64,000 nucleotides of DNA from Chryseobacterium shigense (GCF_014207845.1 NZ_JACHLC010000001.1:930001-994000); one strand, 5' to 3'; positions 1 through 9,749 are shown, counted from the stretch's first letter. The notes: a model not told the origin generated them from the letters alone. Numbers and translations are program-made.

Positions 1-575
1 TCACTCATTCCCATAGATAAAGTTTGGAGTGATTTTAACTGATTTAATTCATCAAAAAGTCCTTTCAGTATTAAAAATTCTTTTTTCACCTGTTCTTCAT
101 CATCCGTAAATGTGGCCATTCCCATCAGTCCGGTGATTTCAATGTTCGTAAACTTTCTGTCAATATACTCTTGAAACAAGGTTTTTGCTTCCGGAATTTC
201 AAGTCCGAATTTACTTTCTTCCGCAGCAATCTTTACCTGGAGCAATACTTTAATGGTTCTGTTATTTTTTCCGGCTTCTTTACTGATCTCGGTCAGAAGT
301 TTCTCAGAATCCACACTCTGGATGGTATCAATGAAAGGAGCGATATATTTTACCTTATTGCTCTGCAGATGCCCGATCAGGTGCCATTGGATATTGTTTG
401 GAAGAAGAGGGTACTTTTCCATAAGCTCCTGAACTTTATTTTCACCAAAGACTTTCTGTCCCAGATCATAAACCTTCTGAATTGCCTCAACCGGATGGGT
501 TTTGGAAACTGCTACGAGTTGTACTTCTGACGGAAGCTGGTTTTTTACTGCCGTATAATTTTCTTTAATATCCAT
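1..575 (-). CDS. yggS: YggS/PROSC-family PLP homeostasis protein (3' end cut off)
   Basis: Pyridoxal-phosphate-binding TIM-barrel protein of the YggS/PROSC family, which in other bacteria buffers PLP and affects amino-acid and keto-acid balance; no enzyme activity is established. Not a complete open frame because the gene runs off the left edge. Reading the reverse strand from the ATG at 575 gives an N-terminus with the PLP lysine in LVAVSKTHP (Lys25), then VFGENKVQE, WHLIGHLQSNKVK and, near the edge, LSMGMS, all family hallmarks. About 191 of the usual 220-235 residues are present. It is separated by about 125 bp from the deacetylase gene to its right, which reads the same way. Confidence 0.93.
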   Translation of the reverse strand, partial: MDIKENYTAVKNQLPSEVQLVAVSKTHPVEAIQKVYDLGQKVFGENKVQELMEKYPLLPNNIQWHLIGHLQSNKVKYIAPFIDTIQSVDSEKLLTEISKEAGKNNRTIKVLLQVKIAAEESKFGLEIPEAKTLFQEYIDRKFTNIEITGLMGMATFTDDEEQVKKEFLILKGLFDELNQLKSLQTLSMGMS

Positions 576-700
576 AATATGCAAATTTCCGAATTTTAAA
601 AGCAAAAAACTAATGATCCTGTAAAATAGTTACCAGTTAGCAGCTTTACCAATATTCCTGAATTGTTACACTGCTAAACGGATACATTGCTATATTGAAA

Positions 701-1567
701 TTAGTTCAGGATATCATTAATCTTCGGATACTGGGAAATCTTCCTGAAAACAAACCTGTTGCTTTTCTGGAGTTTTTCAATAAACATATCCAGCTCATTG
801 ATGGAATCGGCATCTCTTAAATATTGGTCGTGAGTAAGGAAAACCAGATGTCTTGATGTTTTTTCCAGATCATTATAGAAGATGCTGTCTACTTTTTTGA
901 TCATGGCTTCATGGCTTCCCTTCAAAGTCATTTTTTGGGAAGGTTTCCACTCAAGATCCCAACCTATTACTTTATAGCCTGCTTTTTTAAGGTTGTCTGC
1001 CGCATTGGTGGAACTTTTGATATCGGTAACATTAATATTATTCAGTCTCCAGATATTTCGGCCCGGTGTTCTGGCGATCTTATCATAAAGCTTTAGGCTG
1101 TCTTTGGCGATATCAAAATCATATACCACAGCATCAGGATTTTTATAAAAATCGGAGTATTTGTTGTGTGCATGACTAAAGCTGTGATTGGCCAGTTCAA
1201 TTAATGGATTGCTTTTTAAAAGTTCCATGTCATCTTTCTGTTTCTTGCTTCCATAGGCATGTTTTCCTACAAGAAAAGCAGTGGCACAAACGTTTCTCTT
1301 ATTTAAGATTTTAAGAAGGTTTTCTGTTCCCTGGTTAGGTCCGTCATCAAAAGTAAGGTAGATAATTCTTTTATCGGGATCTACATTTTCATCATCTATT
1401 TTGGGGACCGTTTTCACGGTGGGATGTTCCAGTGAAACTGTTTTTTCAAACTCTTTCACTTCAGTTTTGCCGTTACAGCCGTTGAATACAATTGAAGACG
1501 CACTCACCAATGCAGTCATCCCAAGAAAAGTCATGTTTTTTGACTTTCCCCCAAAGAAATTTTTCAT
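701..1567 (-). CDS. NodB-type polysaccharide deacetylase lipoprotein
   Basis: Predicted carbohydrate esterase family 4 (NodB-fold) deacetylase of 288 residues, probably removing acetyl groups from peptidoglycan or another polysaccharide. The N-terminus is a signal with a lipobox ending FNGC (Cys31), so it is likely membrane-anchored in the periplasm or at the outer membrane. The metal/catalytic motif IYLTFDDGPNQG is at about residues 69-80 and the second motif ANHSFSHAH follows, supplying the two His. A later VIGWDLEWKP and FLTHDQ fit motifs 4 and 5. It stands alone; the 249 bp upstream are AT-rich with no gene. Substrate cannot be told from sequence. Confidence 0.85.
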   Translation of the reverse strand: MKNFFGGKSKNMTFLGMTALVSASSIVFNGCNGKTEVKEFEKTVSLEHPTVKTVPKIDDENVDPDKRIIYLTFDDGPNQGTENLLKILNKRNVCATAFLVGKHAYGSKKQKDDMELLKSNPLIELANHSFSHAHNKYSDFYKNPDAVVYDFDIAKDSLKLYDKIARTPGRNIWRLNNINVTDIKSSTNAADNLKKAGYKVIGWDLEWKPSQKMTLKGSHEAMIKKVDSIFYNDLEKTSRHLVFLTHDQYLRDADSINELDMFIEKLQKSNRFVFRKISQYPKINDILN

Positions 1568-1816
1568 AAAGATAATGGAAATTAAATCGTTAAAAATTGT
1601 TAAAATTATCGCAAAAATGTTAACAAATTATATGCCATGATTTGTTAAAATACTGTTTTTTAATTTTATTTTAAGAACTTTATTTCAGTATGAATTTTGT
1701 CAGAATAAAAAGGTGTTGAGATTATGTTTTTTAATTTCTATATTTTAACATTTATAAATGTGAAAACAATAGTTTTTCTCTATTTTCATTGAAATTACAG
1801 ATGCTGATAAAGGTAT

Positions 1817-2545
1817 TTATTCTAAGATTTTCTTCAGGTAAAGAGAGTTTTTAATGGCAGCAGTTCCCCACGTATTATTGAAAAATATAAATGCTTTTCT
1901 TTCTGAATTTTTGATCTTTTGAGCCAGCGTATCAAGGAAGTCCGTGCTGTATTCAGATTTATAGAGAACAGGTTTTCCGTGAAGCCTGTAATATAAAATT
2001 TCAGGATGATTAACAATCATATCTTCCGGAAGGTTACCGGGAAAGCTCACGCCTGAAAAAACAATATGATGCCCTTTCAAAAGAGTGAAAATTTCATCAG
2101 ACCACCAGGAATCATGACGGAATTCTATGACATTCAGGTAATTGAAATCAAGACCAGACAGGATTAAATCAATGTTTTCCTGCGACCGTTTGAACGAAGG
2201 CGGAAACTGGTACAGAAACCCGGAAAGTTTTTCGTTTAAGTGGGTATGAATATGCTCACAGAATTCCGAAATCTCTTCTTTGGAATCTTTCAGACGTTTT
2301 TCATGGGAAATGGTTTTGGGAATTTTGATGAAGAATTTAAAATCGTCAGGCGTTTCATCATGCCATTTTAAAAGCGTTTTTCCAGTCGGTTTTCTATAGA
2401 AAGTAGAATTGATTTCTACCGAATTGAAATTCTGGGAATATAAGATAAGAAAGTCTTTACTTTGAACATTTTCAGGATACAGCGACCCTTTCCAGTCGTT
2501 GTTATAAAATCCCGAACATCCAATGTAAAGACTTCCTTTTTTCAT
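1817..2545 (-). CDS. DUF72 (YecE-like) protein
   Basis: A 242-residue member of the DUF72/YecE family, TIM-barrel proteins found widely in bacteria with no settled reaction. Recognised from the N-terminal YIGCSGFYNNDWKG, the segment FNSVEINSTFYRKPT, KIPKTISHEKRL, and the C-terminal YYRLHGKP and FFNNTWGTAA. It begins six bases before the end of the copper ATPase gene (stop at 2552), reading in the same direction, so it is probably co-transcribed behind the ATPase. I see no evidence tying it to copper other than this position. Confidence 0.9.
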   Translation of the reverse strand: MKKGSLYIGCSGFYNNDWKGSLYPENVQSKDFLILYSQNFNSVEINSTFYRKPTGKTLLKWHDETPDDFKFFIKIPKTISHEKRLKDSKEEISEFCEHIHTHLNEKLSGFLYQFPPSFKRSQENIDLILSGLDFNYLNVIEFRHDSWWSDEIFTLLKGHHIVFSGVSFPGNLPEDMIVNHPEILYYRLHGKPVLYKSEYSTDFLDTLAQKIKNSERKAFIFFNNTWGTAAIKNSLYLKKILE

Positions 2546-2551
2546 AACTTT

Positions 2552-5410
2552 TTATCTTATATCTGCATCCAGATTAACAGAGTTCAACCGCAATGAATTC
2601 AGAATTACAGAAAGTGAACTGACACTCATTGCCGCTGCTGCAATCATTGGAGACAACAGTATTCCAAAGAAAGGATACAATAATCCTGCCGCTACCGGAA
2701 TGCCCAGTACATTATAGATAAATGCAAAGAACAGGTTTTCTTTGATATTTTTGAGGAGTTTTTCACTGAGTAGTTTAGCTTTTGCCACCCCTAAAATATC
2801 ACCTTTTAATAATGTGATCTCTGAACTTTCCATAGCAACATCGGTTCCGGTTCCCATGGCAATTCCTACGTCAGATTGTGCCAAAGCGGGGGAGTCGTTG
2901 ATTCCATCGCCGGTCATGGCCACTATTTTACCTTCTTTCTGAAGTCTTTTTACTTCGTTCAGCTTATCCTCCGGAAGGCAGCCTGCTTTGTAATGTTTTA
3001 TTCCCAGTTCACCGGCTACAGCTCTGGCAGTATGCTCATTGTCTCCGGTCATCATAATGACTTCAATTCCTTCGTTCATCAGCTGCTGAACTGCTTTTTT
3101 GGAAGTTTCTTTAATTTTATCGGTAAAGCTGATAAATCCTAATACAGTCTGATTCTGTGCAATATAAGAGATGGTATGCGCCTTCGACTGTACTTCTACG
3201 GCTTTTTGCTTTAATTCTTGGGAAATAGACAGATTATTGGAAATCAGAAGGCTTTCATTTCCTAAATAAACGGTTTTTCCATTGATATTTCCCTGAACAC
3301 CTTTTCCTGAGATATTTTCAAATTTATCTACCTTTTCAGCAGTTATATTTTCTTCTTTAGCTCTTTTAATGACCGCATTGGACAGCGGATGTTCTGAATT
3401 TTGGTTAAGTGAAAATGCCAGTTTCAGGATTTCATTTTTATCTCCGTTGCCTGAAGTTTCGATATATTGTACAGATGGTTTCCCTTCCGTTAAAGTTCCT
3501 GTTTTGTCTGTGATCAGTACATTTACCTTATTCATCTGTTCCAGTGCTTCTGCATTTTTGATCAGGATGCCGCTTTTTGCTCCTTTCCCGATTCCAACCA
3601 TCAGGGACATTGGAGTAGCCAAACCGAGGGCACACGGACAGGCAACAATGAGAACGGCCACTGCATTTACAAAAGCAAATAAGCTTCTTTTTCCTTCCGG
3701 ACCAAAGAACTGCCACAAAATAAAAGTAAGAACGGCAATCAGAATTACAACGGGAACAAAGACTTTGGAAACCTTATCAGTCAGTTTCTGTATAGGAGCT
3801 CTGCTTCGGCTGGCTTCGTTTACCATTTTAATGATTTGGGAAAGAAGGGTTTCGTCGCCCACTTTTTCAGCTTTTATGGTGAATACCTTATTTCCATTAA
3901 TGGTTCCTGAGGAAACTTTATCATCAATATTTTTTTCTACGGGTACAGGTTCACCGGTAATCATGCTTTCATCCACAAGAGAGCTTCCTTCTGTGATCTT
4001 TCCGTCAACAGGAATTTTTTCACCCGGCTTTACTTTTAAAAGATCCCCGATTTTTACCTGGGAAAGCAACACTCTTTTTTCTTCTCCATTTATGATAAGA
4101 TTGGCTTCGTCAGGAGATAGGTTCATCAGTTCTTTGATCGCATTTCCTGTTTTTTTATGAGCAGCGGCTTCCATAAGCTGGCCTAAAATTACAAGTGTTA
4201 AAATCACACAGACGGCTTCAAAATACAGTGGAATTTCATGATTATGTCCTCTGATTTCATGAGGAATAATATCCGGAAAAATCAAAGCTGTGATACTAAA
4301 AATAAATGCTGCTGCAACACCCAAAGCAATAAGGCTGAACATATTTAAATTCCAGGTTTTGAACGAAACCCAGCCTCTTTTCAGCAGAAACCATCCGGAA
4401 TAAAACATCACGGGAAGCGTTAAGGCAAGCTCTATAAATCCCTGTATCTTATGTGAGAAAGGAAAATTAATCATCATTCCACCCATAGAAAGAATGAAAA
4501 CAGGAATTGTAAAGGCAAGTGAAATTAAGAATTTTCTTTTCAGAATATTGTAGGTTTCATCCTCTTCATCCTCACTGCTGTCAGGCATTCTTATGAGGTC
4601 CATTCCACAGATGGGACAGTCTCCGGGTTCATCACGGATAATTTCCGGATGCATAGGGCAGGTGTATTTTGCTGTTTTCTTTTCGGGGTATTTTACCAGA
4701 TCCATTCCGCAAACGGGACATCCCACATTGGAATCATAGGTTTTATCACCTTCACAATACATGGGGCAGTAATATTTTCCGGCCATATCATCTGTAACTT
4801 TCGGTGCTTCACGGTGATGACTGTCATCATGATGATGAGAATGCTGATGACTGTGTGAAGATGCATTTTTTGCAAGGTCTTCCGTGATTTCTTCCAGATG
4901 CATATGGCAGACCGGACAGTCACCTTTTTCATCATATACTTTATCGCCTTCACAAAACATCGGGCAATAATATTTTCCAATACTGTCTTTAAAATTTGAA
5001 GGGGGATTTGAGGAAGAATAGACTGGTTTGTGATTCGGGTCTTTGGCGTGTTTTTCCTCAATGGGAACCAGATACATATTGCAAACGGGACATCTTTCAC
5101 CTTGTTTAAAGTAAACTTTATCACCTTCACATTCCATTGGACAATAATATACAGAAGACAAGGAAATCCTGTCCTGAGGCTTTACGAATGTTTTTTCGGG
5201 TTTATTGGGATCTTCGAGTCTGTATTTTCCTATTTCCTCTAAAGCATTATTTAAAACGGAAAGTTCAATTTCTTTATCGGAAGTTATGGTTGCTGTATTA
5301 TTTTTCAGGTTTATATCGGCTGTAACTCCTTCAATGCTGTTGAGTTTTTCAGAAATTTTTTTCTGACAGCCGGAGCACGTCATGCCGAGTATATGATATT
5401 GTCTGTTCAT
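2552..5410 (-). CDS. copA: Copper-type P1B ATPase with one HMA and four tandem metal-binding modules
   Basis: Inner-membrane P1B-type ATPase of 952 residues, probably exporting Cu(+). From the N-terminus: an HMA domain (GMTCSGC, residues 9-15); four short zinc-ribbon-like heavy-metal-binding modules with the pattern YxCPM...CPxCxM at about 88-116, 147-174, 213-239 and 249-274; a His-rich stretch at about 185-199 between modules 2 and 3; then the pump core with the CPC ion motif ([12 protein letters not shown]), the phosphorylated Asp in DKTGTLTEG, the SEHPLSNAV nucleotide-binding His and [10 protein letters not shown]. Three of the four modules share a CEGDK insertion absent from the fourth, so they look like internal duplications. 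Cu(+) is inferred from CPC; Ag(+) is possible. An AraC-type regulator with a CxxC motif lies just upstream. Confidence 0.93.
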   Translation of the reverse strand: MNRQYHILGMTCSGCQKKISEKLNSIEGVTADINLKNNTATITSDKEIELSVLNNALEEIGKYRLEDPNKPEKTFVKPQDRISLSSVYYCPMECEGDKVYFKQGERCPVCNMYLVPIEEKHAKDPNHKPVYSSSNPPSNFKDSIGKYYCPMFCEGDKVYDEKGDCPVCHMHLEEITEDLAKNASSHSHQHSHHHDDSHHREAPKVTDDMAGKYYCPMYCEGDKTYDSNVGCPVCGMDLVKYPEKKTAKYTCPMHPEIIRDEPGDCPICGMDLIRMPDSSEDEEDETYNILKRKFLISLAFTIPVFILSMGGMMINFPFSHKIQGFIELALTLPVMFYSGWFLLKRGWVSFKTWNLNMFSLIALGVAAAFIFSITALIFPDIIPHEIRGHNHEIPLYFEAVCVILTLVILGQLMEAAAHKKTGNAIKELMNLSPDEANLIINGEEKRVLLSQVKIGDLLKVKPGEKIPVDGKITEGSSLVDESMITGEPVPVEKNIDDKVSSGTINGNKVFTIKAEKVGDETLLSQIIKMVNEASRSRAPIQKLTDKVSKVFVPVVILIAVLTFILWQFFGPEGKRSLFAFVNAVAVLIVACPCALGLATPMSLMVGIGKGAKSGILIKNAEALEQMNKVNVLITDKTGTLTEGKPSVQYIETSGNGDKNEILKLAFSLNQNSEHPLSNAVIKRAKEENITAEKVDKFENISGKGVQGNINGKTVYLGNESLLISNNLSISQELKQKAVEVQSKAHTISYIAQNQTVLGFISFTDKIKETSKKAVQQLMNEGIEVIMMTGDNEHTARAVAGELGIKHYKAGCLPEDKLNEVKRLQKEGKIVAMTGDGINDSPALAQSDVGIAMGTGTDVAMESSEITLLKGDILGVAKAKLLSEKLLKNIKENLFFAFIYNVLGIPVAAGLLYPFFGILLSPMIAAAAMSVSSLSVILNSLRLNSVNLDADIR

Positions 5411-5489
5411 GATTCCTTGAATTTATAATACAAATGTCCAAAATGAAATGGTAAGCCTGTTATAAATTTAAGGATAATAGTTATAGAAT

Positions 5490-5640
5490 TTGGAAAGGTG
5501 GGTGAGCGGGAGGGTTTTAGGGTAGAGTGAGAGTAGGAGGGTTGAGGGTGAAGAAGTTTATATATTCATAAATGGGCTGAGGCTCTTCTGTATTTATACT
5601 CTAAAATTTTCCAACACGCTTACTCTCCAACTCAGAAACT
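5490..5640. repeat. G-rich tract within a degenerate inverted repeat
   Basis: Between the copper ATPase start and the AraC-type regulator the plus strand is unusually purine-rich. It holds six GGG runs at 5500-5548; the first four (5500-5522) have loops of 5, 1 and 5 nt and fit the canonical G-quadruplex pattern. The right part (about 5595-5635) is pyrimidine-rich and is loosely complementary to the left part, so this could also be a decayed inverted-repeat element. The 220-bp gap contains no gene that I can support. Confidence 0.5.
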
Positions 5641-6192
5641 GTCCAGGGTTTTTCTTTGATGATCTTTCAGTTTCTTAAATTCTGTAGGGGTGAATCCGGT
5701 AATATTCCTGAATTGGGAAGAAAGATGCTGAACACTTTTATAGCCAAGCTTTCCTGCAATTTCTGTAAGGGTGAATTCATTATAAAGAAGCAGCTCTTTT
5801 ACTTTTTCTATTTTGTGAAGGATAAAAAACTGTTCGAGTGTGATGTTTTCGTTCTGGGAAAAGGTTTTGGAAAGGGAACTGTAATCCTTATGAATTTTTG
5901 AACTTAAAAAATCGGAAAGAAGAAAGTTTTCATCAATATCCAGTTCGCTAATTTTGATGATAATTATATTCTTGATCTTATCAACAAGCTGGTGCGCAGA
6001 GTCCTTGATTCTCTCAAATCCTGTATCCAGAAGAGTTTTTTCTATATCCACCATTTTTCCGGCTGAAATATCGGTTGCTGTTTCAACTTCTCCCAGAATG
6101 ACAGAATTTACAGGAATATCTGCTTCTCCAAATATTTTTTCCACTGCAGAAATACAGCGGTTGCACACCATATTTTTTATGAAGATTTTCAT
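5632..6192 (-). CDS. AraC-family regulator with N-terminal HMA-like CxxC motif (probable metal sensor)
   Basis: A 186-residue one-component regulator. The N-terminal 70 residues resemble an HMA metal-binding fold, starting MKIFIKNMVCNRC with Cys10 and Cys13 in CxxC spacing. The C-terminal 100 residues form an AraC-type double helix-turn-helix, with FTLTEIAGKLGYKSVQHLSSQF in helix positions and FTPTEFKK at the end. Placement directly upstream of copA suggests it senses Cu(+) or Ag(+) through the CxxC and controls copA; this is inference. Its ATG overlaps the stop of the upstream thioesterase gene by 4 bp (6189-6192), so the two are translationally coupled. Confidence 0.85.
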   Translation of the reverse strand: MKIFIKNMVCNRCISAVEKIFGEADIPVNSVILGEVETATDISAGKMVDIEKTLLDTGFERIKDSAHQLVDKIKNIIIIKISELDIDENFLLSDFLSSKIHKDYSSLSKTFSQNENITLEQFFILHKIEKVKELLLYNEFTLTEIAGKLGYKSVQHLSSQFRNITGFTPTEFKKLKDHQRKTLDSF

Positions 6193-6581
6193 GGTTTGCT
6201 CAGCCTGTCTTTTACAAATTCAATCTGGGTTTTTCCATGGGGTGCAGGGTTTCCGTCACTGTCCAGATTCACCATGACGATTTTGTCTACGGTAATAATG
6301 GTCTGGTGGGTCATTTTGTTTCGTACATCACATTTTAAAGTAACAGATGAAGATCCGAAGTGGGTGGCTTCAATCCCGATTTCTATAATATCCCCCTGTT
6401 TTGCAGAACTTACAAAATTGATTTCCGAAATGAATTTCGTTACTACTTTTGTATTTTCCAACTGTATGATTGCGTAAAGTGCCGCCTCTTCATCGATCCA
6501 CTGTAAAAGTCTTCCTCCAAAAAGAGAATGGTTAGGGTTCAGGTCTTCGGGCTTTACCCATTTTCTGGTATGATAGTTCAT
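6189..6581 (-). CDS. Acyl-CoA thioesterase, hot-dog fold (YciA-like)
   Basis: A 130-residue hot-dog thioesterase that would hydrolyse acyl-CoA in the cytoplasm. The family signature is the N-terminal NPNHSLFGGRLLQWIDEEAA segment, with the catalytic Asp in IDE, followed by KFISEINFVSSAKQGDIIEIG and the beta strands of one hot-dog domain. Length matches single-domain YciA-like enzymes. It overlaps the AraC-type gene downstream by 4 bp, an odd pairing that may reflect membrane-lipid or metal stress co-expression or simply compact gene order. Confidence 0.88.
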   Translation of the reverse strand: MNYHTRKWVKPEDLNPNHSLFGGRLLQWIDEEAALYAIIQLENTKVVTKFISEINFVSSAKQGDIIEIGIEATHFGSSSVTLKCDVRNKMTHQTIITVDKIVMVNLDSDGNPAPHGKTQIEFVKDRLSKP

Positions 6582-6676
6582 GTTTTAATGATTTGCTCTA
6601 CAAATTTAGGGCTAAAAACCGGGTTTATCAAGGAAACAATATTTACTGATCTTAAAAAAATGATTCATTTTCTCAA

Positions 6677-7087
6677 TCATATTTTCTTGGAGCGCATTGC
6701 TTTTACTTTTTTTATGGAGCTGTCGTTTAAAAATTTTTGATATTCCTTACTTTCAACGGGAAAAACAGCTACTTTCCCTTCCTCATTGTGGTGGGTCCCG
6801 AATCCGTAGCGTTTGGATAATGGGGAGGAGCGTAGACAAGGCTGTCCTTTGGAGAAAAACTGTATTCTTGCCTGCTGTTTTTCACTTTCGGGAATATCAT
6901 TTTTTAAGGCATAGCATTCAAATATAATATCGTCAGAAGTATAACGGTAAGGATTTTTTATCATCTGCTCATATTGAAATTCTGCCAAAGTTTTGATTTT
7001 CTTTTCAGGTGGAGCCTCGGCGTGGGAGACAGGACAGTCTTCAGCAACTTCAATAAAGGTGTTGATATAATTTGTTGTATGCTTCAT
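6677..7087 (-). CDS. DUF6157 family protein
   Basis: A 136-residue soluble protein of the DUF6157 family, function unknown. Visible features are the N-terminal TTNYINTFIEVAEDCP, the IKTLAEFQYEQM segment, the PYRYTSDDIIFECYA motif and a GFGTHHNEEGKVA motif close to the C-terminus, followed by a Lys-rich tail. No signal peptide or membrane segment. About 95 bp separate it from the thioesterase gene and nothing in the context suggests a role. Confidence 0.8.
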   Translation of the reverse strand: MKHTTNYINTFIEVAEDCPVSHAEAPPEKKIKTLAEFQYEQMIKNPYRYTSDDIIFECYALKNDIPESEKQQARIQFFSKGQPCLRSSPLSKRYGFGTHHNEEGKVAVFPVESKEYQKFLNDSSIKKVKAMRSKKI

Positions 7088-7466
7088 ATATATTTTTGAT
7101 TAGGTTAATAAATGGGATTAATATTTTTTATTTTGTTAAGCTCAGGTTGCTATATATATGCTGAATTATAACAGGATTAGACGCTATATACTTTGTTTTT
7201 TACAATTTTTGTAATTATGTTAACTAATTTTAACTTTATTGAAATTTAAATATAATACACTGATATATAGGTAATTATTGTTTTGCATTGATGATTATAG
7301 GGCTTGAATTTCTTACGAGGCTAGAAATGACTTAAAAAAAACTTTGATTTATAATTTTTAATTGTATCTTGCATACGTTTATATTTGGAATCAATATTTG
7401 TTCATTAATTTATGTTGTTTTTCTTTTATATACCAAATTTTTATTAATTTTTTAATTTTATTTAAA
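7088..7466. other. AT-rich intergenic region, probable long leader of the RRM gene
   Basis: No gene is supported in these 379 bp. The region is divergent between the DUF6157 gene (leftward) and the RRM gene (rightward). Its right third is extremely T-rich with several short stem possibilities, giving a leader of roughly 90 nt for the RRM mRNA if the promoter proposed at 7343-7371 is correct. Confidence 0.5.
7343..7371 (+). promoter_or_regulatory. Probable Bacteroidota-type promoter for the RRM gene
   Basis: TTTG at 7343-7346 and TATCTTG at 7365-7371 are separated by 18 nt. This resembles the Bacteroidota consensus (TTTG, about 19 nt, TAnnTTTG), with one deviation in the -7 box. It lies about 95 bp upstream of the start codon. 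Confidence 0.45.
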
Positions 7467-7829
7467 ATGAACATTTTTGTTTCAAACATCAATTACGCAA
7501 CTAAAGAGTATGAGTTGCACGATCTATTCGCAGAATTTGGTGACGTATCATCAGCTAAAATTGTTACAGACAGAGAAACTGGCCGTTCAAGAGGTTTCGG
7601 TTTTGTAGAAATGGGTGATGAAGAAGGAAAACAAGCTATTGAAGCTCTTAATCAGAAAGAATTTAACGGTAAAACTCTGAATGTATCTGAGGCTAAGCCA
7701 AGAGAAGAAAAGCCAAGAAGAAGCTTTGACAACAACAGAGGTGGTGGTTACGGAAACAACCGTGGTAACGGCGGTGGTGGATACGGTGGAAACAACCGTG
7801 GTGGTAACGGCGGCGGAAACCGTTGGTAA
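7467..7829 (+). CDS. RRM RNA-binding protein with Gly/Asn-rich tail
   Basis: A 120-residue single-RRM protein. RNP2 is MNIFVSNINY at the very N-terminus and RNP1 is RGFGFVEM at about residues 45-52. The tail (about 88-120) is a disordered run of GGGYGNNRGN-type repeats ending in NRW. I choose the ATG at 7467 because the RRM begins there; an upstream in-frame ATG at 7362 would add 35 hydrophobic, AT-encoded residues overlapping the promoter. Family members in Bacteroidota and cyanobacteria are small cold-inducible RNA chaperones; the AT-rich leader is consistent with that. Confidence 0.92.
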   Translation: MNIFVSNINYATKEYELHDLFAEFGDVSSAKIVTDRETGRSRGFGFVEMGDEEGKQAIEALNQKEFNGKTLNVSEAKPREEKPRRSFDNNRGGGYGNNRGNGGGGYGGNNRGGNGGGNRW

Positions 7830-7835
7830 AATATA

Positions 7836-7861
7836 AGGCGGCTTTTTAGTCGCTTTTTTTT
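7836..7861 (+). terminator. Rho-independent terminator after the RRM gene
   Basis: GCGGC (7839-7843) pairs with GTCGC (7850-7854), with one G-U pair, and is followed by a run of eight T. It starts a few bases after the stop codon. Confidence 0.65.
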
Positions 7862-7868
7862 GTATTAA

Positions 7869-7898
7869 TATCCCTTCCTGATCTTTCAGGAAGGGATA
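7869..7898. terminator. Bidirectional hairpin between converging genes
   Basis: A perfect 13-bp stem (7869-7881 with 7886-7898) and a TCTT loop lie between the RRM gene and the oppositely reading DUF4153 gene. The T tracts are short, so it may insulate both transcripts rather than act as a classical terminator alone. Confidence 0.6.
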
Positions 7899-7940
7899 AT
7901 TATTTGAATATAAACAGTTAAGACATTAGTTAGTATTTAT

Positions 7941-9731
7941 TTATTTTTCCCTGATCAGCATTACCGCCTCATTATAGAATATATCATTCTGTTTGTTATC
8001 AGATGTTTTGTCTCTCGAAATGCTTGGGAAAACTATTTTGATATGATATTTACCAAGGTCACTTTCCATAGAGATTTCTTTCATTCTTACAGTTCCTATC
8101 TGGGACGTATTGTTTTCAAATAACCTGTTCATTGCAGGGCCGAAATCCACAACTTCTTTTGAATTAAGAACTACCTTTATAATTCTTGAATTATTAACCA
8201 GCGCCTGGTTATCTATCAAAAACGTATCTCCATTGATATTTCCGGATTCCTGGCTGTAATTATTGAAATTAATTATATACTGATACCCCTGGATATAAGT
8301 TATTTTTGTTTCAGATTCCAAAATAAGCCTTTCATATTTTGAAACTTCCGGAATTCTATCCACAACGGAAAATGCATTTCTAATAGTGCTGCTGACAGCC
8401 CATGAATAAGGCTGTTGAAAATCATCAGCTAAAAGATCATGTGTTTTGCCGGAAACAAGGTTCAGCAAGAAATCCTTTTGTTTTCTTTCTGCAAGAAACT
8501 GGAATTTGTTTGAAATTTCATCTACCAGGGTATCGGCAACTTTCTTTTGAAAATTTATTTTGTTGTTTACTAAAAGTTTGTTCTTATCCAAAAGGGTTAT
8601 CAATTCATTTTTCTGACTTCTTTTGGCAACACTGAATGCATTTAAGTAAGGAAAGATCAGTGAAAACAGGCCAAATGTGAATAAGCTTACCGGAATGAAT
8701 TTTATACTGGCTTTCTTATTCAACACAAAATAAACGACAACGCTTAACAGCCATAACGCCAGTAATAATACAAAGTATCTGGGTTCTGTATAACCGTACT
8801 CCAGAATCCTTGTAAATATAGCCGTAAATAATAAAACAAGTAAAGGAATTATGGTATAATAAAAAGCCTGTGAAAATACTTTAACCCAGGATTTTGCCTT
8901 CTCTTCTTTAAGCGGATATACCAGCAGCAGAGCAAGGATACCTACAACGCTGTAAGCTAAAACCAGATACGAAACCCATCCTCTAGGAAGTTCCCAGCGA
9001 ATGATTATTTTAAATGAATAAAGATAAAGAATGATTAAATAAATGAAAAGCAAAGGGATCAGAACAAACTGAGTGAAAAATTTTAAGATCACAGGGTAAG
9101 TTCCGTCTTTCTCAAGATAGTCCAGGCCGGTTTCATTGAAAAGAAGAAAAATAAAACAGCTTCCGGAAATGGCCAGCATGTAAAACGTATCAAGATAGAG
9201 GATATCATCGAAGTGAAAATCAAACAGTTTATCAATTGCGAGGATTGCCAGTTCCACACCTCCTGTAAGTACTCCTGTAAAAACGGCCGTCAGGAAAATA
9301 TTAACAAAAAGATTCTTGTTATACTGCCAGAAATTAAGCTCTTTGTTTTTACTCAGGAACGCTGCAAAGGAAACCAGTAAATGGGAAAGCAGAAAAGTTA
9401 TGGCTATAATAAAACCCTGAATATCATTGAAATTTTTCTTTTTTTCAGGCAGAATAAAATAAAAGCCAATTAGGAAAACCACGCCCAATATTTCCAACAG
9501 CAATCTTCTTCCAATTCTTTGGGATAGAATCTTCAAAGCAAACATTAATGAAATTCCCAGACTGCTGCAGATGGTAAATTTTGCATAGGTAAATAAAAGA
9601 TCACCGTCATTTTTACTGTCCATCATACAGATAGCTCCTATAGAAGAGAGCAACCCCATTAATAAAACCATGGGATAGCGAAAGATAACATCCTGCGCTT
9701 TTCCTGTTATTTCACGAAATTTCGTTTTCAT
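7941..9731 (-). CDS. DUF4153 multi-pass membrane protein
   Basis: A 596-residue inner-membrane protein. The N-terminal 370 residues carry about 12 hydrophobic segments; the C-terminal 220 residues are soluble. Recognised as DUF4153, a family without known function that is common in Bacteroidota. It follows the BlaI-like regulator gene by 18 bp and probably forms an operon with it and with the PAP2 gene. The regulator may therefore control this protein, though no BlaR1-type sensor is present. Confidence 0.82.
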   Translation of the reverse strand: MKTKFREITGKAQDVIFRYPMVLLMGLLSSIGAICMMDSKNDGDLLFTYAKFTICSSLGISLMFALKILSQRIGRRLLLEILGVVFLIGFYFILPEKKKNFNDIQGFIIAITFLLSHLLVSFAAFLSKNKELNFWQYNKNLFVNIFLTAVFTGVLTGGVELAILAIDKLFDFHFDDILYLDTFYMLAISGSCFIFLLFNETGLDYLEKDGTYPVILKFFTQFVLIPLLFIYLIILYLYSFKIIIRWELPRGWVSYLVLAYSVVGILALLLVYPLKEEKAKSWVKVFSQAFYYTIIPLLVLLFTAIFTRILEYGYTEPRYFVLLLALWLLSVVVYFVLNKKASIKFIPVSLFTFGLFSLIFPYLNAFSVAKRSQKNELITLLDKNKLLVNNKINFQKKVADTLVDEISNKFQFLAERKQKDFLLNLVSGKTHDLLADDFQQPYSWAVSSTIRNAFSVVDRIPEVSKYERLILESETKITYIQGYQYIINFNNYSQESGNINGDTFLIDNQALVNNSRIIKVVLNSKEVVDFGPAMNRLFENNTSQIGTVRMKEISMESDLGKYHIKIVFPSISRDKTSDNKQNDIFYNEAVMLIREK

Positions 9732-9749
9732 GATCTGTGTATTGTGTGT

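Noticed and set aside
590..700. Degenerate ACTGTTACAT-like tandem pattern after the deacetylase gene
   Set aside because: The units differ too much and the copy number is too low to call a repeat.
3369..4160. 263-codon open frame on the plus strand
   Set aside because: It is antisense to the conserved copper ATPase core and has no start context or recognisable protein features.
4693..5130. 145-codon minus-strand frame in the HMBD repeat region
   Set aside because: It is the alternate frame of the copA metal-module repeats; the apparent repeats in it come from the repeated DNA.
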